Below the pieces are notes generated by a model. The model was not told where the DNA came from, searched no databases, and was given only the letters and a program-made list of their open reading frames with translations. Below are positions 1 through 5,567 of a stretch of DNA of 5,606 nt, in pieces. The position numbers were made by a program, and so were the translations under genes. The DNA comes from Methanobacteriota archaeon (GTDB lineage: Archaea; Halobacteriota; Halobacteria; Halobacteriales; Halalkalicoccaceae), in contig JADFQH010000018.1 of the NCBI GenBank assembly GCA_022561895.1, positions 4,866-10,471 on the forward strand, in the 5' to 3' direction. Each line of letters opens with the position of its first letter. Positions within the stretch are counted from its first letter, which is position 1.

Positions 1-1
1 C

Positions 2-1300
2 GTCGAATGGCTCCCGCTCTGGGCGCCGGTCGGCGGCGGGCCGGTGGCCGGTGGGGTCCCGATCACCGAGTTCTCGATGGTCGTGCTGGCGAGCGCGCTG
101 TTGATCGCCTGCCCCTGCGCGCTGGGACTTGCGACCCCGGCAGCGACGATGGTCGGATCGACCATCTCGGCCACGAACGGCGTGCTGTTCAAGGGCAGCG
201 ACGTGCTCGAAAAGGCCCGCGGGATCGACACCGTCGTCTTCGATAAGACGGGAACGCTGACCCACGGTGATATGGCGCTGACCGACGTGATTCCCGCAAG
301 CAAGACGAGGACGGACGGTGGCGGCACCGCGTCGAACGGCGGTGAGCAATCCGTCGGATTGCGATCCGACGAGGATCGGAGATCCGACGGCGGACTCGTA
401 CAGGAATCAGCGGTGTCCGAGGAGGTCGTCCTCGCAAGCGCGGCAAGCGCCGAATCCGGCTCCGAGCACCCGCTCGCCCGCGCGATCGTCGAGGGGGCGC
501 GAGAGCGCGGACTCGAACTCGATGATCCAAGCGAGTTCGAGAACGTTCCCGGTCACGGGATCCGCGCCGAGGTCGATGGCGAGGAGGTGCTGGTCGGCAA
601 CCGCAGGCTCATGCGCGAGTCGGGGATCGATTTAGCTGGTATAGAAGCGACGATGGAGCGCTTAGAGAGCGAGGGCAAGACCGCGATGCTGGTCGCGCGC
701 GAGGAGGAACTCCTCGGGATCGTCGCGACCGCCGACACCGTCAGGGAGAGCGCAAAGGAGACCGTCGCCGCCCTACTGGAGCGCGGTCTCGACGTGGTGA
801 TGCTCACGGGCGACAACGAGCGCACTGCCCGCGCGGTCGCCGAGGAACTCGGTATCGAGGAGGTGCGCTCGGAGGTGCTGCCCGAGGACAAGGCTAACGT
901 TCTCACCGAGATCCAGTCGGGCGAAAGCCGGGCGATGATGGTCGGTGACGGCGTCAACGACGCACCCGCACTCACCACCGCCCATATCGGCGTTGCCATC
1001 GGCTCCGGAACGGATGTCGCCATCGAATCCGCGGACGTCACACTAATGCGCGACGATCCCGCAGACGTACTGAAGGCGATTCGGATCTCCGAAGCCACTA
1101 TCAAAAAGGTTCACCAGAACCTCTTTTGGGCGTTCGTCTACAACGCCACGCTGATCCCGGTCGCCTCGCTCGGTCTGCTCAACCCCGCGCTCGCGGGGCT
1201 TGCGATGGCCGGTTCGTCGGTCTCGGTGATGACCAACAGCCTCGCGTTCCGGAGCTACGATCCCCACGAGGAGTACGGACTCCTCGGGCGGTTTCGGTAG
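2..1300 (+). CDS. copA: Cu(I)-exporting P1B-type ATPase, C-terminal part (5' end outside window)
   Basis: Membrane ATPase that uses ATP to move copper(I) out of the cell. The frame is open from base 2, so the gene runs off the left edge. The GTG at 44 is internal, and residue numbers here count from it. Seen in order: the CPC metal site in TM6 (C23-P24-C25), the phosphorylation motif DKTGT (D67), the nucleotide-binding SEHP motif (140-143) and GHGI (170-173), TGDNE (255-259), GDGVNDAP (301-308), then TM7 with Tyr-Asn (366-367) and TM8 with MAGSS (388-392). CPC plus YN plus MxxSS is the known signature of the Cu(I)-selective P1B-1 subgroup. Missing upstream are the metal-binding domains, TM1-5 and the actuator domain. 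The N-domain carries a hydrophilic low-complexity insert at about residues 83-125. Stop is TAG at 1298. Cu(I) specificity is inferred from motifs; Ag(I) is an alternative substrate. Confidence 0.95.
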   Translation, partial: VEWLPLWAPVGGGPVAGGVPITEFSMVVLASALLIACPCALGLATPAATMVGSTISATNGVLFKGSDVLEKARGIDTVVFDKTGTLTHGDMALTDVIPASKTRTDGGGTASNGGEQSVGLRSDEDRRSDGGLVQESAVSEEVVLASAASAESGSEHPLARAIVEGARERGLELDDPSEFENVPGHGIRAEVDGEEVLVGNRRLMRESGIDLAGIEATMERLESEGKTAMLVAREEELLGIVATADTVRESAKETVAALLERGLDVVMLTGDNERTARAVAEELGIEEVRSEVLPEDKANVLTEIQSGESRAMMVGDGVNDAPALTTAHIGVAIGSGTDVAIESADVTLMRDDPADVLKAIRISEATIKKVHQNLFWAFVYNATLIPVASLGLLNPALAGLAMAGSSVSVMTNSLAFRSYDPHEEYGLLGRFR

Positions 1301-1302
1301 CC

Positions 1303-1335
1303 GTGTTTAACTGTATGTTAATCATCAGTAAACAC
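1303..1335. repeat. AT-rich inverted repeat just after the Cu ATPase gene
   Basis: Arms GTGTTTA (1303-1309) and TAAACAC (1329-1335) are perfectly complementary around a 19-base loop. Inside it a second inverted repeat, TTAAC (1307-1311) and GTTAA (1317-1321), can form instead. It starts two bases after the ATPase stop codon, so a role in ending or stabilising that transcript is plausible. This is inferred from position only; there is no classic GC stem followed by a long U tract. Confidence 0.4.
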
Positions 1336-1494
1336 AAAACTTACTCCGTCGGAACAACGTTGTACAGACGCTGGGAGATAGCAGACTCTGAGGCCATAGA
1401 CGACCTGCAATTGGCGTGACACACCACGACCATCCCCAGCACGACTCGTCGGTCACGCTGAGGCCGTGACTGACATGCCGCGGACGGAAGGGAT

Positions 1495-1518
1495 ACGGTT
1501 CGAACCGTCCCCCTTTTT
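1495..1518. terminator. Perfect 14-base palindrome followed by T tract, possible terminator
   Basis: ACGGTTCGAACCGT (1495-1508) is a perfect palindrome followed by C5 and T5 (1509-1518) on the plus strand. It lies between the ends of two convergent genes. On the plus strand it could stop read-through from the Cu ATPase, though it is almost 200 bases from that stop codon. For the minus-strand gene, which ends at 1529, the palindrome comes downstream without a following T run. Function is inferred. Confidence 0.3.
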
Positions 1519-1528
1519 CGCGATGACC

Positions 1529-1729
1529 CTACTCGCCGAGCTCTGCGACCTCGCACTCCCCGGAGTCGGCATCGACGTGAACGTTGAGCTGTGTTTCACC
1601 GGACTCGGCCTGGACGATCCACGTCGAGGTTTCTTGGTGGGCGTCCCCGACCGTCGCCTCCTCGTAGCCCGCTTCGGTCAGCGCATCCCGCGCTACTTCG
1701 GTCGCCTCATCAGCGTTATCGACGGACAT
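1529..1729 (-). CDS. Small acidic PepSY-like protein, 66 aa
   Basis: A 66-residue, strongly acidic soluble protein with no signal peptide or membrane segment. It reads as an N-terminal helix (about residues 5-20), then two beta segments (about 27-43 and 45-64). The second contains HVDADSGECEV, which resembles the closing strand-turn-strand of PepSY domains (VDAxTGxV). That similarity is my inference and not a firm family assignment. I chose ATG at 1729 over the upstream in-frame start at 1849. The added 40 residues would be Pro/Arg-rich and unlike the rest, and a TATA-like ATTTATT (1760-1754 read on the minus strand) sits about 27 bases before 1729, as in leaderless haloarchaeal genes. It converges with the Cu ATPase and diverges from the cupin remnant. 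Role unknown. Confidence 0.75.
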   Translation of the reverse strand: MSVDNADEATEVARDALTEAGYEEATVGDAHQETSTWIVQAESGETQLNVHVDADSGECEVAELGE

Positions 1730-1753
1730 GCGTGAACGTAGGCGATCCACGCG

Positions 1754-1760
1754 AATAAAT
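1754..1760. promoter_or_regulatory. TATA-like element between divergent genes
   Basis: AATAAAT is the only AT-rich heptamer in this otherwise GC-rich gap. Its centre at 1757 is exactly midway between the ATG at 1729 (minus strand) and the ATG at 1785 (plus strand), 28 bases from each. That matches the usual distance from a haloarchaeal TATA box to the start of a leaderless transcript in both directions. Assignment to the minus-strand gene is the better supported, since that gene is intact. Confidence 0.5.
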
Positions 1761-1784
1761 GGCGGTGTGGGAGGCGGTGTCGAG

Positions 1785-2006
1785 ATGCAGTGTCGAAGCC
1801 ATTTGAGCCTCGGGGGCGGACGAGAGACGGTTGAGCTACACAAAGCCAACTACACGGATGTCGAACCGGTCGCAGAGTCGATCTACTTCCTGCGCGATGC
1901 GCTCGATTGTGAGAACCTCGGGATCACCCTCGTCGAGTGCGAGCCGGGCTGGTCGGGCAAGGAACACGATCACGCCGAGAACGGCCAAGAGGAGGTGTAC
2001 CTATAG
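1785..2006 (+). pseudogene. Cupin-domain protein, truncated after first metal motif
   Basis: From about residue 17 (position 1833) the product reads as the N-terminal part of a small haloarchaeal cupin: a TDVEPV segment, SIYFLRDALDCENLG, then EPGWSGKEHDHAENGQEEVYL. The last part is the first conserved cupin motif, with the HxH pair and downstream Glu that bind metal. The frame then meets TAG and TAA in tandem (2004-2009). The second half of the cupin barrel, with the second motif and its His, is absent, and I find no continuation in any frame downstream. Such proteins are normally about 110-130 residues; here there are 73. The stops lie inside the left arm of the foldback element at 2004-2111, which suggests that insertion or rearrangement there broke the gene. 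ATG 1785 is the in-frame start; TTG 1803 is an alternative. The first 16 residues do not look cupin-like. Confidence 0.75.
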
Positions 2007-2111
2007 TAACCATTGAACGTCACTACACACCCGTGTGCGGATTCGCGGCCAGCGCCGGGAGCGCTGGCCGTCAGCGTCCACACGGTGTGCAACGGGTTTC
2101 AACGACTACTA
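2004..2111. mobile_element. Foldback, MITE-like quasi-palindromic element, about 108 bp
   Basis: The whole stretch is a quasi-palindrome centred near 2058. The ends TAGTA...TACTA start imperfect terminal inverted repeats: 2005-2030 against 2085-2110 match at 17 of 26 positions, and most mismatches are transitions. Each arm also has its own small palindrome, CACACCCGTGTG (2026-2037) and CACACGGTGTG (2079-2089). The core is a perfect 10-bp stem, CGGCCAGCGC (2046-2055) with its complement (2061-2070), around a CGGGA loop. There is no ORF of its own. I see no convincing target-site duplication; CTA on both sides (2001-2003 and 2109-2111) is possible if the ends are set differently. A non-autonomous element is the best reading. 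A bidirectional terminator for two converging genes is the alternative or an additional role. Confidence 0.6.
2046..2070. terminator. Strong GC hairpin between convergent genes
   Basis: A perfect 10-bp GC-rich stem with a 5-base loop forms on either strand, downstream of the cupin remnant (+) and of the P450 (-). It is the core of the foldback element. No U tract follows directly on either strand, so it is better described as a stable transcript-end hairpin than as a classic terminator. Confidence 0.35.
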
Positions 2112-3337
2112 GAGCGAACCGAGATCGGGAGCGACTCAACTCCATAAATAAACGAGCTGCGTACCGGCGACAGCTCTTCAGTGTGGATCTCGATCTCGCT
2201 CGTTTGATCGAGCAGCTCTCGGAGTGCGATTTTCGCCTCCAAGCGAGCGAGCCCCGCACCCAGACAGAAATGCGAGCCGTAGCCGAACGCGATATGCTGG
2301 TTCGGCCGGCGATCGGGGACGAACTCGTGAGGGCTGGCGAACTGCTCGCCGTCGCGGTTCGCAGCGCCGAGCCACGTCACGATCCCGTCGCCTGCGCTGA
2401 TATCGTGATCGCCCAGTCCGGTGTCCGTCGTCGCCACCCGGAACAGCGCTTGGACCGGCGATCGGTATCGAAGCACCTCCTCGATCGTCGTCCTCATATC
2501 GAGATCGTCCTCCCGAAGCGCGTCCATCGTTTCGGGGCGTTCTGCAAAACAGCGCAGGGCGTTCGTGATGAGGTTCGTCGTGGTGATGTTGCCCGCAACG
2601 AGCAACAGCATACAGAAGCCGAGTATCTCGCGCTCGGTGAGTTCCTGCCCGTCGGTTTCGGCCTCGATGAGTGCGGTGATGAGATCGTCGCGTGGATCGT
2701 TTCTGCGGATCTCGACCATCTCCGCGAAGTAGTCCGTAAGCTCCCCGAGAACCCGCTCTTGGCGCGCTTGAAACCGTTCGAGGGCGGCTTCACTCTCGCC
2801 CTCGGGTCGGGCGACCAGCGCGTCGGACCACTCCTTGAACTGGCCGCGGTCCTCGCTCGGAACGCCGAGCAGCTCGGCGATGACGATCACCGGCATCGGG
2901 TAGGCAAGCCCCTCGACCACGTCCAGCTCGCCCCCCACAAGAGCGTCATCGAGCAGGTCGTCGGTGATCTCCTCGATCCGCGGGGCGAGATCCGAGACCG
3001 CGTTCGGTCGGAAGAACTCCTCGACGACCGCACGAAGTCGGCGGTGGTCCGGCGGATCAGTGAACAGAACGGTGTCCATGATCGGGGACTGCTCTTCTTC
3101 GGGCACGTCGAACTGTGGAGTGTTCTGCGGATCGGAGGAGAACACGGAATCGTTTCGGAGGACTGCCTTGGTGTCTTCGTAGCGAAACACGTCCCAGATC
3201 TCCCGGTTCGCGTCGTAGCGAATCGGCTCCTCGGCGCGCATTCGTTCGTACCACGAAAACGGTTCAAGCCACCCTTCGCGGGTCGAAAGCTCCTCGGGAA
3301 ACGTTGCAAGCGGTGCCTCGGGATCGGCTGCGCTCAT
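2099..3337 (-). CDS. Cytochrome P450 monooxygenase, 412 aa
   Basis: Soluble, heme-thiolate monooxygenase of the bacterial/archaeal class that takes electrons from a ferredoxin; substrate unknown. Full length, with no membrane anchor. Seen in order: the C-helix heme-propionate region TDPPDHRRLR (93-102); I-helix LVAGNITTTNL (246-256); the ExxR motif EVLR (287-290); the meander FVPDRRPN (339-346); and the heme-binding loop FGYGSHFCLG (351-360) with Cys358 as the iron ligand. In the I-helix the usual pattern is A/G-G-x-D/E-T-T, but here the acidic position is Ile251 (codon ATC), while Thr252-Thr253 are kept. The last codons (S-S-R) and the TGA lie inside the foldback element at 2004-2111, so the C-terminal tail is element-derived; the family-like end is near LPISVR. 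No reductase or ferredoxin gene is in the window. It is divergent from the halocyanin gene. Confidence 0.93.
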   Translation of the reverse strand: MSAADPEAPLATFPEELSTREGWLEPFSWYERMRAEEPIRYDANREIWDVFRYEDTKAVLRNDSVFSSDPQNTPQFDVPEEEQSPIMDTVLFTDPPDHRRLRAVVEEFFRPNAVSDLAPRIEEITDDLLDDALVGGELDVVEGLAYPMPVIVIAELLGVPSEDRGQFKEWSDALVARPEGESEAALERFQARQERVLGELTDYFAEMVEIRRNDPRDDLITALIEAETDGQELTEREILGFCMLLLVAGNITTTNLITNALRCFAERPETMDALREDDLDMRTTIEEVLRYRSPVQALFRVATTDTGLGDHDISAGDGIVTWLGAANRDGEQFASPHEFVPDRRPNQHIAFGYGSHFCLGAGLARLEAKIALRELLDQTSEIEIHTEELSPVRSSFIYGVESLPISVRSSSR

Positions 3338-3538
3338 ACTGTCTGTCGGAACCGAACGACTACCCTCTTTGTGGAACCGATAGACCTACTGATAGTATTT
3401 ACAGCCCGTGTTCGACCGCCAGCCCGGTCTCCTCAGCTACTCTCGGTTGGAATATAGTACTGTCGGATGTTGTCAATCACCACTCTCGGGCCCGTTTCAC
3501 GCCGCTTTTGGCCGTCCGGATCGTACGCCGAGAATGAG
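3338..3538. promoter_or_regulatory. Divergent promoter region, P450 and halocyanin
   Basis: A 201-base gap between divergent start codons. On the minus strand TAAATACTA (about 3403-3395) is the best TATA-like element for the P450; it would give a leader of roughly 30-40 bases. Two copies of GGAACCGA (3348-3355 and 3373-3380) lie between it and the P450 start. On the plus strand AATATAGTA (about 3451-3459) and the weak CTTTTG (3505-3510, about 31 bases before the halocyanin ATG) are candidate boxes. All assignments rest on sequence appearance alone. Confidence 0.35.
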
Positions 3539-4024
3539 ATGAACTCCGACTCGGCCCTCGGGCGCAGAAGCGTGTTGCGAGCAGTCGGTGCGCTTTCGCT
3601 TGGCGCACTCGCGGGCTGTACCGACGCCGGCAACGGCGGCGTCGAGGAAGCCGACTACGAGACGATCCCCGACGGGGAGGAACCCGACTACGAGGGGTGG
3701 CTCGACGCCGCAGAAAGCTACGACGGCACCGCGGATTTCCGTGGCGAAGACGAGGTCACGGTCATGGTGGGAACCGGCAGTCGCGGCTACTCGTTTTCGC
3801 CCGCCGCGATCATGATCGACCCCAATACTACTGTGATCTGGGAGTGGACCGGCGACGGCGGCGGGCACAACGTCGAGGAGGAAAACGGCGAGTACGAAAG
3901 CCCGATCGAGACCGACGAAGGCTATACGTTCGAACACGCCTTCGAGGAGCCGGGGATCTCGCGGTACACCTGCGTTCCACACGATCAACAGGGGATGCGC
4001 GGTGCGGTCACGGTCGAAGAGTGA
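3539..4024 (+). CDS. Halocyanin-type blue copper protein, Tat lipoprotein, 161 aa
   Basis: Small membrane-anchored type 1 copper protein that carries electrons on the outer face of the cell membrane, comparable to plastocyanin. The N-terminus is a Tat signal with twin Arg (RRSVL, 9-13), a hydrophobic stretch, and the lipobox LAGC (24-27), so Cys27 is the expected lipid-modified residue. An acidic linker follows (about 30-70), then the cupredoxin domain (about 72-160). The copper ligands are all present: His110 (GGGHNV), Cys145 and His148 (YTCVPH), and Met153 (GMRG). ATG 3539 is chosen over the in-frame ATG at 3467 because it puts the twin Arg near the N-terminus; the longer form adds 24 residues with no signal-peptide character. 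Divergent from the P450. Its partners (respiratory complexes) are not in the window. It shares a copper theme with the Cu(I) ATPase. Confidence 0.95.
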   Translation: MNSDSALGRRSVLRAVGALSLGALAGCTDAGNGGVEEADYETIPDGEEPDYEGWLDAAESYDGTADFRGEDEVTVMVGTGSRGYSFSPAAIMIDPNTTVIWEWTGDGGGHNVEEENGEYESPIETDEGYTFEHAFEEPGISRYTCVPHDQQGMRGAVTVEE

Positions 4025-4069
4025 TCGGGTGTGTCGTCCCTGATCGAAGCGTAGTAGAAAACCGCGAGC

Positions 4070-4088
4070 GTTTTACTCGATAGTCGAG
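4070..4088 (+). promoter_or_regulatory. TATA-like box with adjacent inverted repeat
   Basis: GTTTTA (4070-4075) is centred about 26 bases before GTG 4099, the expected place for the TATA box of a leaderless transcript. It is directly followed by CTCGA-TAG-TCGAG (4076-4088), a 5-bp inverted repeat in the spot where a repressor bound there would block transcription. The box also forms part of another imperfect inverted repeat, AGTAGAAAAC (4054-4063) with GTTTTACT (4070-4077). The regulatory role is inferred. Confidence 0.45.
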
Positions 4089-4098
4089 AACACGACCT

Positions 4099-4758
4099 GT
4101 GGAGAACGTCACCGACCGAACGAGCAATCCATTCGGGATGCGCCCGCCGTGTGAGAGGCCCTGCTCTGAGGAGGTAGCGGCGGTCTTCGGCTACGGCGAC
4201 CCGAACGCCGATTTTCACGTCATCGGCGACCACCCCGATATCCACGGCGGCGCGAACACTGGTGTTCCGTTTACCGACTCGCGTGCCGGCGAGGCGATTC
4301 AACGTACTCTCTTCGAGACCGGGTTTGCAAGCGCGCCCTACACGGCGGAACCCGAACTCGACGACTGTTTTCTGAGCTATCTCCACATGTGCTGTCCGCC
4401 CGACGGACGCGATCCCAGTGGGAATGCATACGGCGACATGGAGCGGTTTTTCGACGCCGAACTCCGGGCGATCGCCGCCCACGTCCTCTTGCCGGTTGGG
4501 CCGCGCGCGATGGAGTACGTTATCGAGCACTACACCGCTCAAAGGGAACGCATCGAGATCGATATGGACGGGCTTCACGCGAGCGAGATCCGCGGCAGCG
4601 GCTTTCTCGTCGTCCCGGTTCAGGAGCCGACCGACTGGGAGGAGGGCGACGGCCAACGGCTGATCGACTCCCTACTCGCTATCCGCGGCAGCGATTATCG
4701 AAGAACCGCGGATCTGAGTCGGTTCCTGGGAAGCGACGACCTTTACTTCGTGCGCTGA
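4099..4758 (+). CDS. Uracil-DNA glycosylase superfamily-like protein, divergent, 219 aa
   Basis: Resembles family 4/5 uracil-DNA glycosylases, which remove uracil from DNA, but is divergent. Recognisable by alignment by eye: DFHVIGDHPDIHGG (38-51) where motif A (GExPG) would be; CPPDGRDP (99-106), like the KCRPPGNRDP segment of family 4; and LLPVGPRAMEYVI (130-142), like the strand-Gly-x-x-A segment. The late His-Pro motif appears to be replaced by VVPVQEPTDW (171-180). Cysteines are C18, C22, C90, C98 and C99. The first pair is CxxxC instead of the family 4 CxxC, and the position of the fourth cluster Cys appears to be Met114, so a standard 4Fe-4S cluster is doubtful. GTG 4099 is the chosen start, with a TATA-like box 26 bases upstream. 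Glycosylase activity cannot be assumed; another nucleic acid role is possible. Confidence 0.7.
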   Translation: MENVTDRTSNPFGMRPPCERPCSEEVAAVFGYGDPNADFHVIGDHPDIHGGANTGVPFTDSRAGEAIQRTLFETGFASAPYTAEPELDDCFLSYLHMCCPPDGRDPSGNAYGDMERFFDAELRAIAAHVLLPVGPRAMEYVIEHYTAQRERIEIDMDGLHASEIRGSGFLVVPVQEPTDWEEGDGQRLIDSLLAIRGSDYRRTADLSRFLGSDDLYFVR

Positions 4759-4791
4759 TCTACTGAGTCCAGTGTGTTCGTCGTCCGGTGG

Positions 4792-4829
4792 TTAAGTACC
4801 CTCCCCCTGTCGATCGGTAGTTCCTTTTT
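4792..4829 (+). promoter_or_regulatory. Candidate promoter and T tract upstream of thuA
   Basis: The 92-base gap between the UDG-like gene and thuA holds TTAAGTA (4792-4798), a good haloarchaeal TATA-like element that would give a leader of roughly 30 bases. A run of five T (4825-4829) follows, 22-26 bases before the ATG, which may be a transcript end signal for the upstream gene or a second weak box. No clear GGAGG-type ribosome site precedes the ATG. Confidence 0.35.
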
Positions 4830-4850
4830 CCCGCGCGGCGAGGCGGGCGT

Positions 4851-5567
4851 ATGGTCACCGCCACCGTCTGGAACGAGTTTCGCCACGAACGCGAGGACGA
4901 GACGGTCGAAGAACAGTATCCCAACGGCATTCACGAAGTTATCGCGGAGTTCCTCGGAGAACGGGGGTTCGACACCCACATCGCGACTCTCGACGAACCC
5001 GAACACGGACTCAGCGAGGAGGTTCTCGACGACACCGACGTTCTCCTGTGGTGGGGTCACGCCGCCCACGACGAGGTGAGCGAGGAGATCGTCGACCGGG
5101 TTCACGAGCGCGTGCTCGACGGGATGGGGCTACTTGTACTGCACTCCGCACACTACTCGAAGATTTTCAAACGGCTGATGGGAACCTCGTGTTCGCTCAA
5201 GTGGCGCGAAGCCGGCGAAAAGGAACGCCTCTGGGCCGTCGAGCCGAGTCACTCCATCACAGCGGGAATCGAGGAGTTCATCGAGGTTCCCGAGGCCGAG
5301 ATGTACGGCGAGCGATTCGACGTCCCCGCGCCCGAGACGCTCGTTTTCACCTCCTGGTTCGAGGGCGGCGAGGTCTTTCGCTCGGGCTGTTGTTATCGCC
5401 GCGGCTCCGGGAAGATCTTTTACTTTCGACCGGGCCACGAAACGTATCCGATCTACCACCAGCCCGAGATCCAGCGGGTGATCGGCAACGCCGTCGAGTG
5501 GGCCGCACCTACCGGCGGGCAGGAGCCGACGTTCGGCGAGCGCGAACCGCTAGAACCGCTCGATTAG
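4851..5567 (+). CDS. thuA: ThuA family (trehalose utilization) protein, 238 aa
   Basis: Complete cytosolic protein of the ThuA family, which has a glutamine-amidotransferase-like fold and is linked to use of trehalose and related disaccharides in bacteria. Conserved stretches seen: VTATVWNEF at the N-terminus, YPNGIHEVIAEFL (23-35), TLDEPEHGLSEEVL (46-59), LLWWGHAAHDEV (65-76), VLHSAHYSKIFKRLMGTSC (96-114), LKWREAGEKERLW (116-128), SWFEGGEVFRSGC (168-180) and FRPGHETYP (192-200). These match the whole length of Bacillus-type ThuA proteins, so the start and end are secure. A short C-terminal tail (about 221-238) is extra. The usual partners, a sugar ABC transporter and a ThuB-like oxidoreductase, are not visible here, so its substrate in this organism is unknown. 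Confidence 0.92.
   Translation: MVTATVWNEFRHEREDETVEEQYPNGIHEVIAEFLGERGFDTHIATLDEPEHGLSEEVLDDTDVLLWWGHAAHDEVSEEIVDRVHERVLDGMGLLVLHSAHYSKIFKRLMGTSCSLKWREAGEKERLWAVEPSHSITAGIEEFIEVPEAEMYGERFDVPAPETLVFTSWFEGGEVFRSGCCYRRGSGKIFYFRPGHETYPIYHQPEIQRVIGNAVEWAAPTGGQEPTFGEREPLEPLD

Larger units (their letters stand above)
1301..1528. other. Intergenic spacer without a supportable gene
   Basis: This spacer separates the convergent Cu ATPase (+) and PepSY-like (-) genes. Its first 60 or so bases are much richer in A/T than the flanking genes. It holds inverted repeats at 1303-1335, 1452-1470 (GTCACG, 7-base loop, CGTGAC) and 1495-1508, and two direct copies of CTGAGGCC (1388-1395 and 1458-1465). A 34-codon ORF beginning with ATG at 1315 and ending at 1419 resembles nothing I recognise and has no clear promoter. 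The stretch could contain remnants of a mobile element, but I cannot name one. Confidence 0.5.

Noticed and set aside
553..1104. Antisense ORF of 183 codons within the Cu ATPase gene
   Set aside because: Ser/Thr/Arg-rich shadow of a gene whose plus-strand motifs are unambiguous.
1315..1419. 34-codon plus-strand ORF in the spacer
   Set aside because: No family resemblance and no clear promoter, and it overlaps inverted repeats; too weak to call as a gene.
1490..1512. tRNA T-arm-like sequence GGTTCGAACC
   Set aside because: The flanking bases do not form a 5-bp T stem, and no acceptor, D or anticodon arm is found upstream. It is explained as a simple palindrome.
1466..1735. Plus-strand 89-codon ORF
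   Set aside because: It is antisense to the small PepSY-like gene, which has the acidic haloarchaeal composition and a TATA-like box; the plus-strand product is hydrophobic and unrecognised.
2004..2111. Possible CRISPR repeat or IS200/IS605 end
   Set aside because: There is only one palindromic unit with no repeat-spacer periodicity, and no tnpA or tnpB homology nearby; symmetry over the full length fits a foldback element better.
1937..3457. Long plus-strand open frame of 506 codons
   Set aside because: It lies antisense to the P450, whose frame has all heme-protein motifs. The translation is Arg/Val-rich with no recognisable domain, typical of an antisense shadow in GC-rich DNA.
3985..4656. 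Minus-strand ORF of 223 codons opposite the UDG-like gene
   Set aside because: The plus-strand frame matches a known superfamily and has a promoter-like element; the antisense product shows no conserved motif.
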